From: Sthenelais limicola
Lineage: Eukaryota > Annelida > Polychaeta > Phyllodocida > Sigalionidae
Length of the DNA: 64,000 nt
Direction of reading: 5' to 3'
Assembly (NCBI GenBank): GCA_942159475.1
Contig: OW804094.1
Location: 53,750,966-53,814,965, forward strand
Shown: piece by piece, positions 12,901-23,469 of the stretch
Layout of the letters: each line of letters begins with the position of its first letter
Numbering within the stretch: position 1 is the first letter of the stretch
Made by a program: the position numbers and the translations under genes
Notes under the pieces: generated by a model
Told to the model about the DNA's origin: nothing
Database searches by the model: none
The model's input: only the letters and a program-made list of their open reading frames with translations

Positions 12901-15900
12901 CAGACACATCTTTTTGTCCTGTAACTGTCGTCTCGTTGTAGATGCTAATAAATCAAATAAATCATATCTGCGTTCTTGAGATTACAAGAACTTTGCAAGA
13001 CGCACACCTTTTTATAAATATGTAGTTAACTGCAGACTTGTGGTGGCACGAGGTAAGGCAACAGAAAAGAAAGACAAACGAGTGGCTACGTTTGCACTAG
13101 GTTTTATCAAACTGACCCGCGAATACAGGCGCTATTCTTAAGCATTAGCTCAACAACAGTATACCCTCGTGCTATAACTTATGTTACAAGTTATGGTCCC
13201 CCTGCTGTCCGACAGTCGGTGTCTTCAGTGGTGGTGTTCTGGCGCCGCCTGTTAGAACTGTTAGATAACAAGGTGACTGTTACAGGTAACAGTCTTCCCA
13301 TTATTTCATAGCATATCGTAGGATTAACCTCTGTTCCTTTGCCTCAGTCTCGAGCATTGCCTCTGAATCTGTCTCTGTTCCACAGCAGTGACCCCAAAAC
13401 GCATAAAAGGGTCTTATTTGAGGTATGAATGGTAGTATGGGTTCTAGGTTACATAGAGAAGTTGACAGAGAAAGATAGCGGGAGAGGGAACAGGGAGAAA
13501 TGATGATTTGGGCTCCACTCTCCCACTAGCAAATCCCGTGCGTAGCACGAGTATTTGCTAGTATAATTTAATTATCATCAGATCTTATAACGGGAACATT
13601 TGTAAGTGTATATAAATGTTTGTGAGGGATGGTCCCAGCTTTAAAATGCAGATGCTCCTAATGGATAAGTTGCGAATTATTTCCCTTAGTTTATCCACCT
13701 CGCATTAAGTAGAAATCAATACAACTGTTGTAAATTGCAATTATGGCCTTTACCCTGCTTCATTTGGCGTTACTTCTTTCATTTAATGACAAATACGTTC
13801 TTGATACTAATGTAATTAATTTCTCCAGTTACTTTGTGGATAGGCTATTTGTTTTTTACATAGAACTTCTATACTTAACTTTGGTAATTAAATTTGCCAT
13901 ACCCCAATAACAATTGTTGTATTGTCGTATGTGTAGATGTTCCGGGATTAGATAGCATTGTCGAAACTACTTCATGTAACATATTCTCTATCGTTCTCAC
14001 TCCAAATGTAAATCCAAGTGTAAATGCATTATTAGGTCGGAAGCAACTCGGATGGAACTCTTGAAATTATTTGTTCTATATCATTTTGAGAAAAGCACTA
14101 TTCGAAAATACTTTCAGATCCTTTTAGGTGCCCTAAACCTGTGTGTTCTATCTACGTGATTCTAACGGTCTGTGTATTTATATCTTGTTGAATTCGTGTA
14201 GAAATGGCAGTAATCGTATCATTCATTGAAAAAGAATCATGTAAAATAATTCGAAGATGTGGTACCATTGATATTCGCTTTGTGTATTATATTGAGGTAT
14301 TTTGAAATGTTCTCCTTACAAAATTGCATGTGTTCCATGTTCATGTATGTTGGAGATTTTGCTTAAGACATTTTATTGAAAGCTCACGTGAAGAACTTAA
14401 GTTTGGCCGAGTAGCTTTCATGCTAGATAACTAGTTAATTCAGGGGTGTAGGAAGGAAAAAAATATTGGGGGGGCAGAAAGTATGTTTGTGAGTGGCAAA
14501 CGAGCGCCGTAGGCGCGAGTAATAACACTAGGGGGGTCCGGGGCCTGGCCCCCCGGGAATTTTTTAAAAAACAAGCCATGAAATGGTGCCTTCTGGGGAC
14601 ATTTCAATATCATTTTCTAGAAATCTGAAGATTGTTGATACTATAGTACCAGCACTGTTTAATTGATATAAAAATAATAACAATATATAAGATGGGTAAA
14701 ACCCAATCAGGGAACTTCGAATAAAAATGCAATGACTAGCCACTAAATGTAGGTCGTGCACATAATGTAGATATAATGTATTCACCAAGGTTCCAGACTA
14801 GAATAACCATTTTTTTTGGATTTTTTCTTGTGTGTAAAAACATTATTCAAATACTGTTGCACTTCAGAATTAGATTCCCTGTGTGTGGACTATGAATACA
14901 GCTTACATTGAGAATGATTTACTTATTGCATAATGTGAATATAACCAGTGTAAAAAAAAGTCTTACAATACAACAGTTTTAGTAACACCCAAAATAAGCC
15001 TCTCTTGTTGTGTTGCACTTTATAAACTCTTTAGCAATTTCAACCATATCCAGGTTATCATATTCCCTCTGGTGTCCATGGAGTATGACACAATTATTCA
15101 ATCTTTGCTGAGACATGGTGGCTCTAAGGTATGTTTTGATGTGTCTCAGTGTAGAAAATGTGCATTCTGCAGTTGCAGAGGTAACAGGCAATGCCAGATA
15201 AAGTCGCAACCACTTGTCCACTTCACTGAAGAGTGCTCTAGTTGTCTTGGACGAAGTCAAGCTTTTGACACCTGCCTCATGCTCAACCCATTCCTGGACA
15301 TATCTACCACCTCTGTTTCAATCAAGGCAGGAAGCATAGCTAATTGCAGTGTGAGCTTGTCAAAGGAAAGATCATTTTCGTACCTCTTCAGTACCTGCAA
15401 GTCTGCAGAATTACCTTTGCAAGCAGACAGAACAACATGTTCTATCCCTTTCAGAAAACTGAAGGTCGCCTGATCAAATCTTCTTCTTAATTCTCCTATG
15501 ACCCTCTCCAAAGTTTCATAATACGATTGCCCAATATGAACATGATTTAACTGTGTCAGTTTAAGAGATGGTAATGCCAGTATTGAAAGGATAGAGCTGT
15601 CTCTATGGTCAGCTAGGCTAGGAGACCTGCCCCGCAGAAGCCTCTCTCCAATTCCTGTTATTGTTTGTACTATGGGAATAACAATAATTATAAACACTTT
15701 ACAATATATCTTCATGTTTTGTATTAGATTCATTTATCTGAAATTTTCACCCGCCCACAGAAGTCCTTACAGAATTGTGACTAGGCAAACGCAATTGGCA
15801 AACCCTGTATAATTACATAAAAGGAGGAGACCTAACAAGACTGGTGGTCGGCAGACATAACTTGATACCATTTCATGAGTCCTAACAAAACAAATGACCA

Positions 15901-18900
15901 ACGAGCCCCTTTGTAATTGTCTATGCAGACCTCTTATTATAGCATAAACATGGTACAAAGTTTTCGGATCACTGAGTCTGTGATGTCGCTGGACATCTGT
16001 CATGTTTGAAATACACAGACTAAGAATGTTTTGGAGGGCAGAATTTTTTGGGGGGCAGAGACATACTTCTGCCCCCCCAACATTTATATTGGGGGGGCTG
16101 CTGCCCCCTCTGCCCCCTGGCTCCTACGCCCCTGTAATTATGCCTAAGAATGTTATTGCAATATGCAAGGTTAAATTAAGTTCCCCCTGTCGCGTTACTC
16201 TTGCTCGATTCTAAACCAAAGCTGACAATATAAGGAATGGATTATCGCTAAATCCCATTCACTTTTCTTGATATAATTAGTACGGTGTACAGGAATTTAA
16301 ACATCAGATTCCGCAGTATATGACACTGAACATAGCCATGAGGGTGAATGTCTTTGCTGAGAAATATTGCTTTTATACCCTTGAGAAGGGCTTTATATTT
16401 GGTGTATCACATAGAATGGTTTTATTACTATGATATATCAATGCTTGTAAGCCAGGAAACACTCATTTGCCTTCTCTGTGGCAATGCATTAAAAATTCGA
16501 ATGATGAGGTGTTCGATTTTTCCATTTCTTTTAAATTCTGGATCCGCCTATTTGGCTGTGGCAATTGATATCTAAACTTTGCTCGTTACTTGTACAGTTT
16601 GTGATACTGAGGTAATGGGGTAGGTTTAAGATGATTGCTATTCGTGCTGGTGTAGAGTAGAGCAACTGGAATTCAGTGCCTTCAATTTAGCCTTCAATAC
16701 CTTTCACCGATTCATCAAAGTCGTTTGCTTACTTCTCGACACAGGTTGTGAAGGATGGAAAGTGCCCAGTATAAGGCCATTGGAAACGCTTCATAATGCT
16801 TTGACACTGAGGCAGATGGAGAGCTTTCTACTGAAGATGACCGATACGAATTTCCGAACACCCATTCCGTCTCCTCCCCGACTGCCCGGTTCTGCGTCCC
16901 ATCTTGCTGGAAGATCATTCACCCCGCCCTCACAGTTGACTTTGCCTGCCATGCAGGCGTCAGGTGAGAATGTCTTATCAATTAAATTTTAAAGAATTCA
17001 CACAGGCCGTTATTTAAAAAAATTTTAATGAGACAATGGAATCACTTCTATTCTATTGAAACTGTGAAAGTATATGTACACTTTTCTTTCCATCATTTGT
17101 TAATGGTATAATAAACATGTATCACCCCATTATGTATCAATAGCAAGAAAAGCGCGACGCTTCTGGAGTTTGCCCCCGTAAATTCACTCGTCTCTAGCAA
17201 TGTTAACCTAATATATTGGCGTGTTTTATATTTATTATCGCATTATTACTGTGATCACCAGGGAGGTTACCAGTCTATATTATGCATTTGGGGTTTTTCA
17301 TGAGCGGACTCTTAGAATTGCTTTCATGACATAGAATGAATGTATTGTAATGCTTACTAAATATATTCTAATAGTTATCGTAAATATCTAACATTCAATA
17401 ATCGAATAAATAAAGTCATGAATTGGTATAGACTCTATCTCTGTCATCTAAAAAAGAAAAAAAAGAATGGATACAGTATTCTGAAAGCTGGTGACTAGTA
17501 TGAACGTATCCTGTATAAAGCATTTCAAGTATCGTCATTGTCACTGGACAATTAATTCATTCCCAACATCGTTAAAATATGGACAAAACCTTGATTCTAC
17601 ACAGCTGCATATCATCCCTGTGGATTCTCAAGAGGTGAAGAATATCAGCATTAATTTTGGACGCTCTTTCCCATTTTCAAGCACGATCAATGAATACTGT
17701 GCCGTCTGTTTTATCATGACGTTATTTGTGGAGGCTGGAATTTTTTATCTTTGTTTTTCATCGCACCTCCATTTTAACCTTAACGTTATGGAGGAACTAA
17801 CCAATAATGGGTTATATATATATATCCATGCACACTGGCTTCTATTTCATGCTTTAGTTTGGCCAAGCCTTCTTTTGTCACCTGGTATTTACATAGTAGC
17901 TAGAATCGTACTCGAGTTGGAGAATAGCTCATAGCAATATCATAAGATATGGTCGTCCCTCATCCAGTTTCGCTTGCTTTTAATTACACTGTAAAACCCC
18001 TACTCACAAGTCACACGAAATTATATACATTTGAGGCAAGTTTTAGTTCCTTTAAATCTAATTATCTGTATGTATGACATCCATGCAAATTAGAATCTTT
18101 CTGTATGAAATTTGGTTTTTCGATATTATTCATTAACGCCCACTTTCTCTTGCTCATATTCCTGCGTCATTTCAATTTGATATTGATGTTTGAATTAAGT
18201 TGTATGAATAGATACATGTGTTGATTTTGCGCCCTGAGACTCGTTAGTCAAGGGAAGGCATAATATTGCAGGTGATCATCCGACGCAATTAATTTATGTT
18301 CAAAGTGGTCTGAAGATGCATTCTTAAAGCTAAACTAAATTTGGGACCAGAATGCAATGAATCGCCACTAACCCAGTTCGATGAGATATAAATAATACCT
18401 GTGGGGGGAAATTTCGATGTTTTATTATATTAAATATCAATGCTTGGTATTTGCCTGTGTATCCCCTTTATTCTCTTACTAAATTAGTATTGTATTACTA
18501 TTAGTATGTCATGAAGGAACATTTTGAAACTTTTTGAAAGGAGATATGGTTAGTTTCATAAATTAACTCCATGTAAATCAAAATTTAATGTAAAGGAAAA
18601 TTCAGTGTTGTAATTTGGGTTCATATGTGTGTTCCATCGATTCGCTTCAAACATTTTTTAACACAAATTATTCGCAGCGGAGGATCATCACCATAGTAAC
18701 ACGTACTAAGATGAGAAGCCACGTCAGAGTACATTAATGCCTGTTTTGTGTGAATCCAGTGTAGAATAAATATTCATTACCATGGATTAACATGTTAATT
18801 ATGTTACATAATCGTCCTAGAATAATATGTGTATCGTGAGTCGGAAGGAAAGGCATGCTATGCGCATTGGTACAGGCCATATGTGGCATGTCTTGGTGGT

Positions 18901-19851
18901 AAACAATGCCCTGTCCTCTGCGCATAGATCCAGAGAAATATAACATAAGCAAAAGCACCTTTCGTTCCTTTTCCATCCATGAGTCACTAGTAGCAATAAT
19001 TTATCTATCAATACATATATTGAAATGCTAGTCTGAGGAAATAAGTTAGGAGAGGAGTAAGGGAGAAAGATGTATAATACACATAGAGATATATTTGATT
19101 TACTGTTTGTGCACCTGTGGCCGCCTCTTTTCATTATTTGTGGAAATTGTTCGCGATTGTCAGCTGCAGTATCACCACAATGCTCTTGGTTTATGGATAG
19201 TGTACATTATATGATTTCTAGTACTATTCGATTGTCATTTCAAAGTGTGTATATATACAAGAATGGCGCGCTTTGAATTGAAGATTAGCAAGATTATGTT
19301 GCCAATATAATATGCGCATCTCCAAGCACATTTTTTATCTTCAATTCTTCTCTTGAGTAATACATATCTATCAATTTTCAGTCCGTCGCTATTTTGGTGT
19401 TTTCCCTGAACGAATATGTCCATTCAAATTAGTCATGTATGATTCTTGAATTTATATTTTTATTCACGATTCTTGATTATTCTTCGTTGGGCAGAAATGG
19501 GGACTATTATACACACAAAGTACCACTGCCCTACCATGCATGTGTTACATGGACGCTAATGATATCTATTGATGCACTTATTACTGTTTGCGGTAGGATT
19601 CTCAAACAGAACGAATTATTCTTTGATGATAAAATGCCATTTTTCTACCTTTAGGGTACAGTGTCTCCTCATCATCCGCCTGCTCGAGCGCTGGACCTTC
19701 CTCTCCTACGTCAGTCTCAAGTCCCGATGACGTCATTCGCAAGCTCAAAATGCTGGTTGACCGAGGTTCTGAAGCCGAGGTTCCGGTATCCCTGACCGGA
19801 AGAAGAGACTCTGAGGGTTCCCAGCTGTCAGAGCCGACAAAATCACAATAA
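362..19851 (+). CDS. PPIP5K: PPIP5K (VIP-type inositol pyrophosphate kinase), C-terminal half, ten exons; 5' end outside window
   Basis: Exons 362-469, 855-977, 1565-2254, 2583-2724, 3165-3233, 6055-6237, 8687-8761, 11596-11691, 16745-16963 and 19655-19851 (stop TAA). All are bounded by AG/GT and all phases agree, giving 1902 nt or 633 codons. The family makes inositol pyrophosphates in the cytosol: an N-terminal ATP-grasp kinase is followed by a histidine-acid-phosphatase-like domain. Seen here are [16 protein letters not shown] and [12 protein letters not shown] blocks (exons 1-2, end of the phosphatase domain), then [16 protein letters not shown] and PLETLHNAL islands. These occur in the same order in the tails of vertebrate PPIP5K1/2. 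The kinase domain lies upstream of the window. Exon 3 is Ser/Asn/Thr-rich low-complexity sequence and may be alternatively used. Identity is confident from the conserved blocks; which paralogue it matches cannot be said. Confidence 0.93.
978..1564 (+). other. PPIP5K intron 2 with a CTCF-like motif
   Basis: Non-coding. The only distinct element is a G+C-rich patch at about 1390-1450, including CCACTAGGTGGCCG at 1426-1439. It matches the vertebrate CTCF core (CCASYAGRKGGCRS) at all but one position. A related string occurs at about 37893-37906. Function is unknown. Confidence 0.3.
1565..2254 (+). CDS. PPIP5K: PPIP5K large low-complexity exon
   Basis: A 230-codon phase-0 exon between AAAACAG and GTAAGT. 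The product is rich in Ser, Asn, Thr and Glu with SES/SNN runs, a Thr run near 2065-2085 and a Gly/Ala run near 2100-2130, so it is predicted to be disordered. It contains many Ser-Pro/Thr-Pro and acidic Ser sites that could be phosphorylated (inference). Vertebrate tails are shorter here, so this expansion may be lineage-specific. Confidence 0.8.
3560..3611. repeat. 13-bp perfect hairpin plus repeated arm
   Basis: GCGGGTAATACGG, then CGT, then its exact reverse complement (3560-3588). The arm string CCGTATTACCCGCAC is then repeated once more directly downstream (about 3595-3610). The hairpin with a third arm suggests the remnant of a small mobile element or a slipped duplication. Confidence 0.6.
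4363..4472. mobile_element. Foldback (MITE-like) element, 110 bp
   Basis: The two halves are reverse complements over about 43 bp per arm with a handful of mismatches. It begins GGCCATCCTGTCGTC, ends with the complementary GACGACAGGATGGCC, and has a loop of about 24 bp. There is no coding capacity. No target duplication is obvious. The spurious short ORF across it is an effect of the palindrome. Confidence 0.6.
6238..8686 (+). other. PPIP5K intron 6 (2.4 kb), nothing recognised
   Basis: AT-rich intronic sequence between well-supported exons. No coding potential, RNA gene, TIR or tandem repeat was recognised on either strand. Confidence 0.6.
8762..11595 (+). other. PPIP5K intron 7 (2.8 kb), little recognised
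   Basis: AT-rich intron with only a short (TA)n run near 10537-10550. The acceptor before exon 8 follows a T-rich stretch and ends GGACAG. No genes or clear mobile elements were seen. Confidence 0.6.
13525..13561 (+). mobile_element. Possible Helitron 3' terminus (hairpin plus CTAG)
   Basis: A short stem, CGTGC-GTA-GCACG, is followed after about 8 nt by CTAG and then T. This is the layout of a Helitron 3' end (hairpin upstream of CTRR, inserted before T). The whole segment also sits in a larger imperfect palindrome beginning ACTAGCAAAT and ending ATTTGCTAGT. No 5' TC terminus or Rep/helicase coding sequence was found, so a palindromic MITE is equally possible. Confidence 0.35.
14441..16134 (-). 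mobile_element. Degenerate hAT DNA transposon (1.7 kb) in PPIP5K intron 8
   Basis: The left end reads CAGGGGTGTAGGA and the right end is the near-complement TCCTACGCCCCTG. The complementary G/C-run subterminal regions extend the inverted repeat by tens of bases, with a deletion in the left arm. TAATT abuts both ends; a full 8-bp target duplication is not apparent. Inside, on the minus strand, lies the C-terminal part of a hAT transposase (14979-15733). The N-terminal part of the gene is missing, so this is a non-functional deletion derivative, opposite in orientation to the host gene. Confidence 0.85.
14979..15733 (-). pseudogene. hAT transposase C-terminal fragment (hATC dimerisation domain), frameshifted
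   Basis: Two overlapping minus-strand reading frames (15733-15257 and 15260-14979) together resemble the C-terminal third of hAT transposases. The second contains the hATC signature [16 protein letters not shown] followed by [12 protein letters not shown], the dimerisation helix region typical of TTF/ZMYM1-like hAT proteins. The BED finger and the catalytic DDE core are absent. A frame change near 15257 and the lack of the N-terminus show it is dead. Confidence 0.85.
16964..19654 (+). other. PPIP5K intron 9 (2.7 kb)
   Basis: AT-rich intron. Its last 130 bp contain the first copy of a 115-bp direct repeat (19526-19640), whose second copy lies in the 3' UTR. An ORF of 147 codons at 17491-17934 has no recognisable domain and is considered fortuitous. 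Confidence 0.6.
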
Positions 19852-20370
19852 CGAAGGGAGGACGGGTTTATGCGGGGCAATCGATCTAGTGTTTCAAAGT
19901 TACCTTTAGACCAGATTCTTCTAAAAACGAGCCAAATCGACCAATTAATGCAGGTCAACTTATTTAGTTAACACCATGCGCGAATAGTCTGTAAGGCCTC
20001 TAAATTAGAACAGTACACAAGGTTGTTGATTGAGAATGATACTAATGTTGATGTTGCATTGTTGTTAAAATGTTATGTACGTATGCGTACACTGCTACTG
20101 ACTTAGAGCCATTGGCTTTTCTCTTATTTCGATACATGGACAAATTATCTGGAAAATTATATGTAATTAGTTCATTCGCCACAAGTCTATGGCACTTATT
20201 CATGTATAAACACATCAAATTGAGCTCATTGATAAAAAAATGTTTTGGGGATAACCTGCCCTACCATGTGTGTGTTTCATGGACTCTAATGATATCTATT
20301 GATGCACTTATTAGTGTTTGCGGTAGGATTCTCAAACAGAACGAAGTATTCTTTGATGATAAAATGCCAT
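19526..20370 (+). repeat. 115-bp direct repeat flanking the last PPIP5K exon
   Basis: Copies at 19526-19640 and 20256-20370 align without gaps with only about six mismatches. The first abuts the 3' splice site of the terminal exon; the second is in the 3' UTR. Both copies end at the same base (AAAATGCCAT), after which the sequences diverge. Confidence 0.85.
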
Positions 20371-21540
20371 GCATTAAATGTATACTTTCTCATTCTTCAA
20401 TTGGCAAACACATTTAAAAGCTTTCACTTGGACGTTCTACCTCGGGGCGGGGGGGGGGGGGGGATCGTTTTGGTTCTTGAAAAGCAGAATCCTGTAAATT
20501 TACATGGTTTATACGTGCGAGAAAATTAATTATATATGCAAAGCTTGACCGAGGCAGAAGGTGATATGTGAGAGGATGTTGGGAAGAAAGAAACTTTCCG
20601 GTGATATGTCATATTGTGCTTAGTTGTTGACTAATTAGTCAGGGATCATTTCATCAGTATTTGTTTTTCTGGACGTCTTCAGCAATAATCCTGTCTCAAC
20701 GTTTAATGAAAGGAATTATCGTTCATGCATGTATGTTTTGCATAAAACGTCGGGAGAGTGCATGCTGTGTACATATATAATTTATATAGAGCCCGGTAAA
20801 CAAGTGGTGCGAGTTGGGGAACTTGTTCGAGAAATTGGTTATGATTGAAATTGAATCCAATGACCCTTTTCATTCATTTTATATGGAAATGCACATCCTT
20901 GCAGCACAACATGATTTGCTCTGCTTTATCAGTTTATGTAGAGAAATTAATCGGTGTCTGGATTAGGGAGGATACATAATCTAGAAATTATCATTAGGTT
21001 TTAATTTTCCTTGAGTAAGTCAACTTACCGATTCTTCCTTTTCTACTTTATAGAGGTAGTTCAATACCTGATTATTTAGGCACGCCTGGAAAAGGCTTTA
21101 CATAATGTAAATGGCTGGGGAAGTCCCGCGGATCTTATTTCCATAAGTTAGTTCACATTGTTTAATTTCTATATGTTAACTAGCGATGAATTCGGCAGCT
21201 ATCCAATTACACAGGCTTTTTAATAATCACTTATTAATCGTAACCTTTTATGTATCAACAAAAAGATGGTAGATATACTGTACAATTAAGAACAATCTTG
21301 AAAAATCTATTTAATATGTGGAAATTATTTACAGTAAAAATGATTGCGTGATATGAACAAATCTGGGATGCTAATTTCTGATACTGTGAGATCTTTTGCA
21401 TAATACACAATTCGTCTTTGATTTTTCGCAACAATTACGTTTTTATGTTGCAGTTTATTTTAAAAAGATACAAGTATGTATGACAGGATTGTGATCAGCT
21501 GCAGGTTCAAGAAAATAAAGTACCAAATATGAATACTTCT
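19852..21540 (+). other. Probable PPIP5K 3' UTR with poly(A) signal
   Basis: No coding sequence. The first canonical AATAAA after the stop is at 21514-21519, followed by T- and G-rich sequence, which suggests a 3' UTR of about 1.7 kb (inference). It includes a run of 15 G at 20449-20463, preceded by GGGGC. Confidence 0.45.
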
Positions 21541-21689
21541 GTTTGCGTTTGCTTTATTGTTAGACTGATTCTCGAAGAAATTAATGGTATTTCCAGTAAC
21601 TGTGGGTGGTGGGGGAGGAAAATTTTTGAATGACACAGGTGCAACTACCTCGCTAGTGTCAGCGAGGAGGCTCCAATCAGACTTATCTA

Positions 21690-21770
21690 TTGTGATTGAC
21701 TGATGAAGTATAAATAGCCCCGAATAAATCGATTCAGCCTCTTCCTTCTTCTCGGTTCTGAACTCGAAAC
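21690..21770 (+). promoter_or_regulatory. Core-promoter-like segment (CCAAT, TATA, pyrimidine initiator)
   Basis: A CCAATCAG string at about 21674 is followed by TATAAATAG at about 21708. About 26 nt further on is TTCAGCC, followed by a CTCTTCCTTCTTCTC pyrimidine stretch. The spacing fits a polymerase II core promoter. No downstream gene was recognised; it could be a residual LTR or an unannotated transcript start. Confidence 0.3.
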
Positions 21771-22650
21771 CATAACCCTGTTTGTGTTTGCGTTGATTAA
21801 TTCTTCACTGTATTTGTATCCCTTTAGCAGTTCAAATTTTAGCTGGATTTCGATGGATTTACCGCAATACAAACGCCAAGATGGAAAGTAGATATATGTT
21901 GTTTTTTTAATTTTCAACGTTTCGACCGCAGTTCATTTAAACTTTTAAACCACTTACACATACGCTCCTATCTTCTCTCAACTTAATAAATTCTCTCTTT
22001 TTATCTTTTTGTGGATAGAAGTGGCGTTTACTACCACGTCACTTTCAGTGTAGGTTAGCTTGTCTTACTGTAGAATATTGTATGTAGTATAACCTATATT
22101 CTCTTACATAAATAAGTCACTTGTACATGAATTGCGACTTGTGATTTTACTGAAATTATAAAAAGGTTCTCAAAATTGACCAAGATTTGGTTGTGGGTGG
22201 TCGATAGGAATGCCTGTGAAGACCCACTTCAATTTTCTAATATTGTAGAGGAAAATGTGATTTTTTTTTTGTATTTCTGTTTTTTTATCAAGGTTTTCAA
22301 AAGTCATTATTTTTGCTGAACGTCTTGTTGGGACTATTTGTCACTCCAGGAAATGGGAAAAAAGGAAAATAATTCTCCTGACCTCCCATCAGAGTGCAAT
22401 AATGTATCTATCAATGCCTTAGCCAGGGCTACGACTGTGATTCAGTATACTACTACCCTTGGTGCTGCCATCTGTACTATAGAATCTGCATTGGTGCGAA
22501 TATATTTCACCCAAGGCAAGGTGGGGCGGAGCGGGGGGTCGCAGGGATGAAGGGAGTTAGCCTTGACCCTCGCAGTTTGATAATTACACAATTATTAAAG
22601 ATTATTTAGCTAAAGGTGAGCAGATATAACTGGGTTTTTCAAATGTGCCC

Positions 22651-22805
22651 AGCTTGGCATAACAATGAATAATTGAAAATAACCATATACAATTTGCAAA
22701 TTACAGATAGTCAAATTTGGATTTGATAGCTTGGCATAACATTGAGTAAATGAAGTATGGCGATATACAATCAGACATTTACAAACGATCAGATTGTAAT
22801 TAGAT
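22651..22805 (+). repeat. Two-copy diverged tandem repeat, period 77 bp
   Basis: AGCTTGGCATAAC starts at 22651 and again at 22728. The following roughly 70 bp are alignable (…ATATACAAT…), with about one quarter of positions different. Non-coding. Confidence 0.55.
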
Positions 22806-23169
22806 ACATCATAATAATGTAGCCATATTCTAAAATATTCAATACATAATGAAGCAGTGCTCCTGGGGATAATCACTAACTAAAAGTATGGCCCCAGTGT
22901 AAGCTAAGCAGTAGTATTGATCCTGAGAAGTAAAGTAAACAGTGTAACAAGAAGAGATAAGGAGATACAATGCGATTGTAGAGAGAGAGACTTCGAGGTG
23001 TGCAGACGTGTCTTACACCGCTCTGATATTTCAAGCGATATCTACTATATATCACCGCATCATCACTTCATACTTCACCACATCACTTATCTCACCAGAA
23101 TGCTCCATGTGAGAGGGTGATTTCTGAACTATTGACATCTGAAATACCGTATTTTTGGACATTTCTTAG

Positions 23170-23460
23170 GAGGAGGGTTATATCACAAACAAAACGGCGG
23201 AGTTGCTTTTCAATAATCCCACCCCCAACACAGGCCGCTACAATAGGATTACGCTAACTAACAAGAGCGACATAGATGACATTGTGTACAACAAGTGGCA
23301 TGGCATGAAAAAATATGGGATTACCTCCAAAACAATTAGCATGGAGGATTTGCGTGCTTCGCTCGAATTCTCTCAGGCAGACATTGTAACATTGAAAAAC
23401 AAGGTGGATGAATAGGGCAGTTTACAAATTGACAGCAGCCCCATACAGAGAGTGGCGGAA
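23170..23460 (+). pseudogene. Candidate N-terminal piece of LINE ORF1
   Basis: The reading frame through 23203-23415 ends in a heptad-like stretch (FSQADIVTLKNKVDE), as often precedes the RRM of LINE ORF1 proteins. A TAG follows, and the frame continues with LQID-type residues before similarity is lost. The RRM resumes about 1.3 kb downstream, which suggests an intervening insertion or rearrangement at about 23470-24775. The assignment rests on position and coiled-coil character. Confidence 0.4.
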
Positions 23461-23469
23461 AACGGCCCA

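Larger units (their letters stand above)
11692..16744 (+). other. PPIP5K intron 8 (5 kb) containing a hAT transposon and a possible Helitron terminus
   Basis: The largest intron in the window. It contains a Helitron-3'-end-like hairpin (13525-13561) and a decayed hAT element (14441-16134), annotated separately. An AT-rich microsatellite patch lies near 12535-12585. Otherwise nothing coding is seen. Confidence 0.65.

Noticed and set aside
14483..14531. Second hairpin-plus-CTAG sequence (GCGCC-GTA-GGCGC) resembling a Helitron end
   Set aside because: It lies inside the hAT subterminal region and is better explained as part of that element.
15072..15473. 133-codon + strand ORF inside the hAT element
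   Set aside because: Shadow of the minus-strand hAT transposase fragment.
17491..17934. 147-codon + strand ORF in PPIP5K intron 9
   Set aside because: Lies within a well-supported intron, has no recognisable domain and no splice or promoter support.
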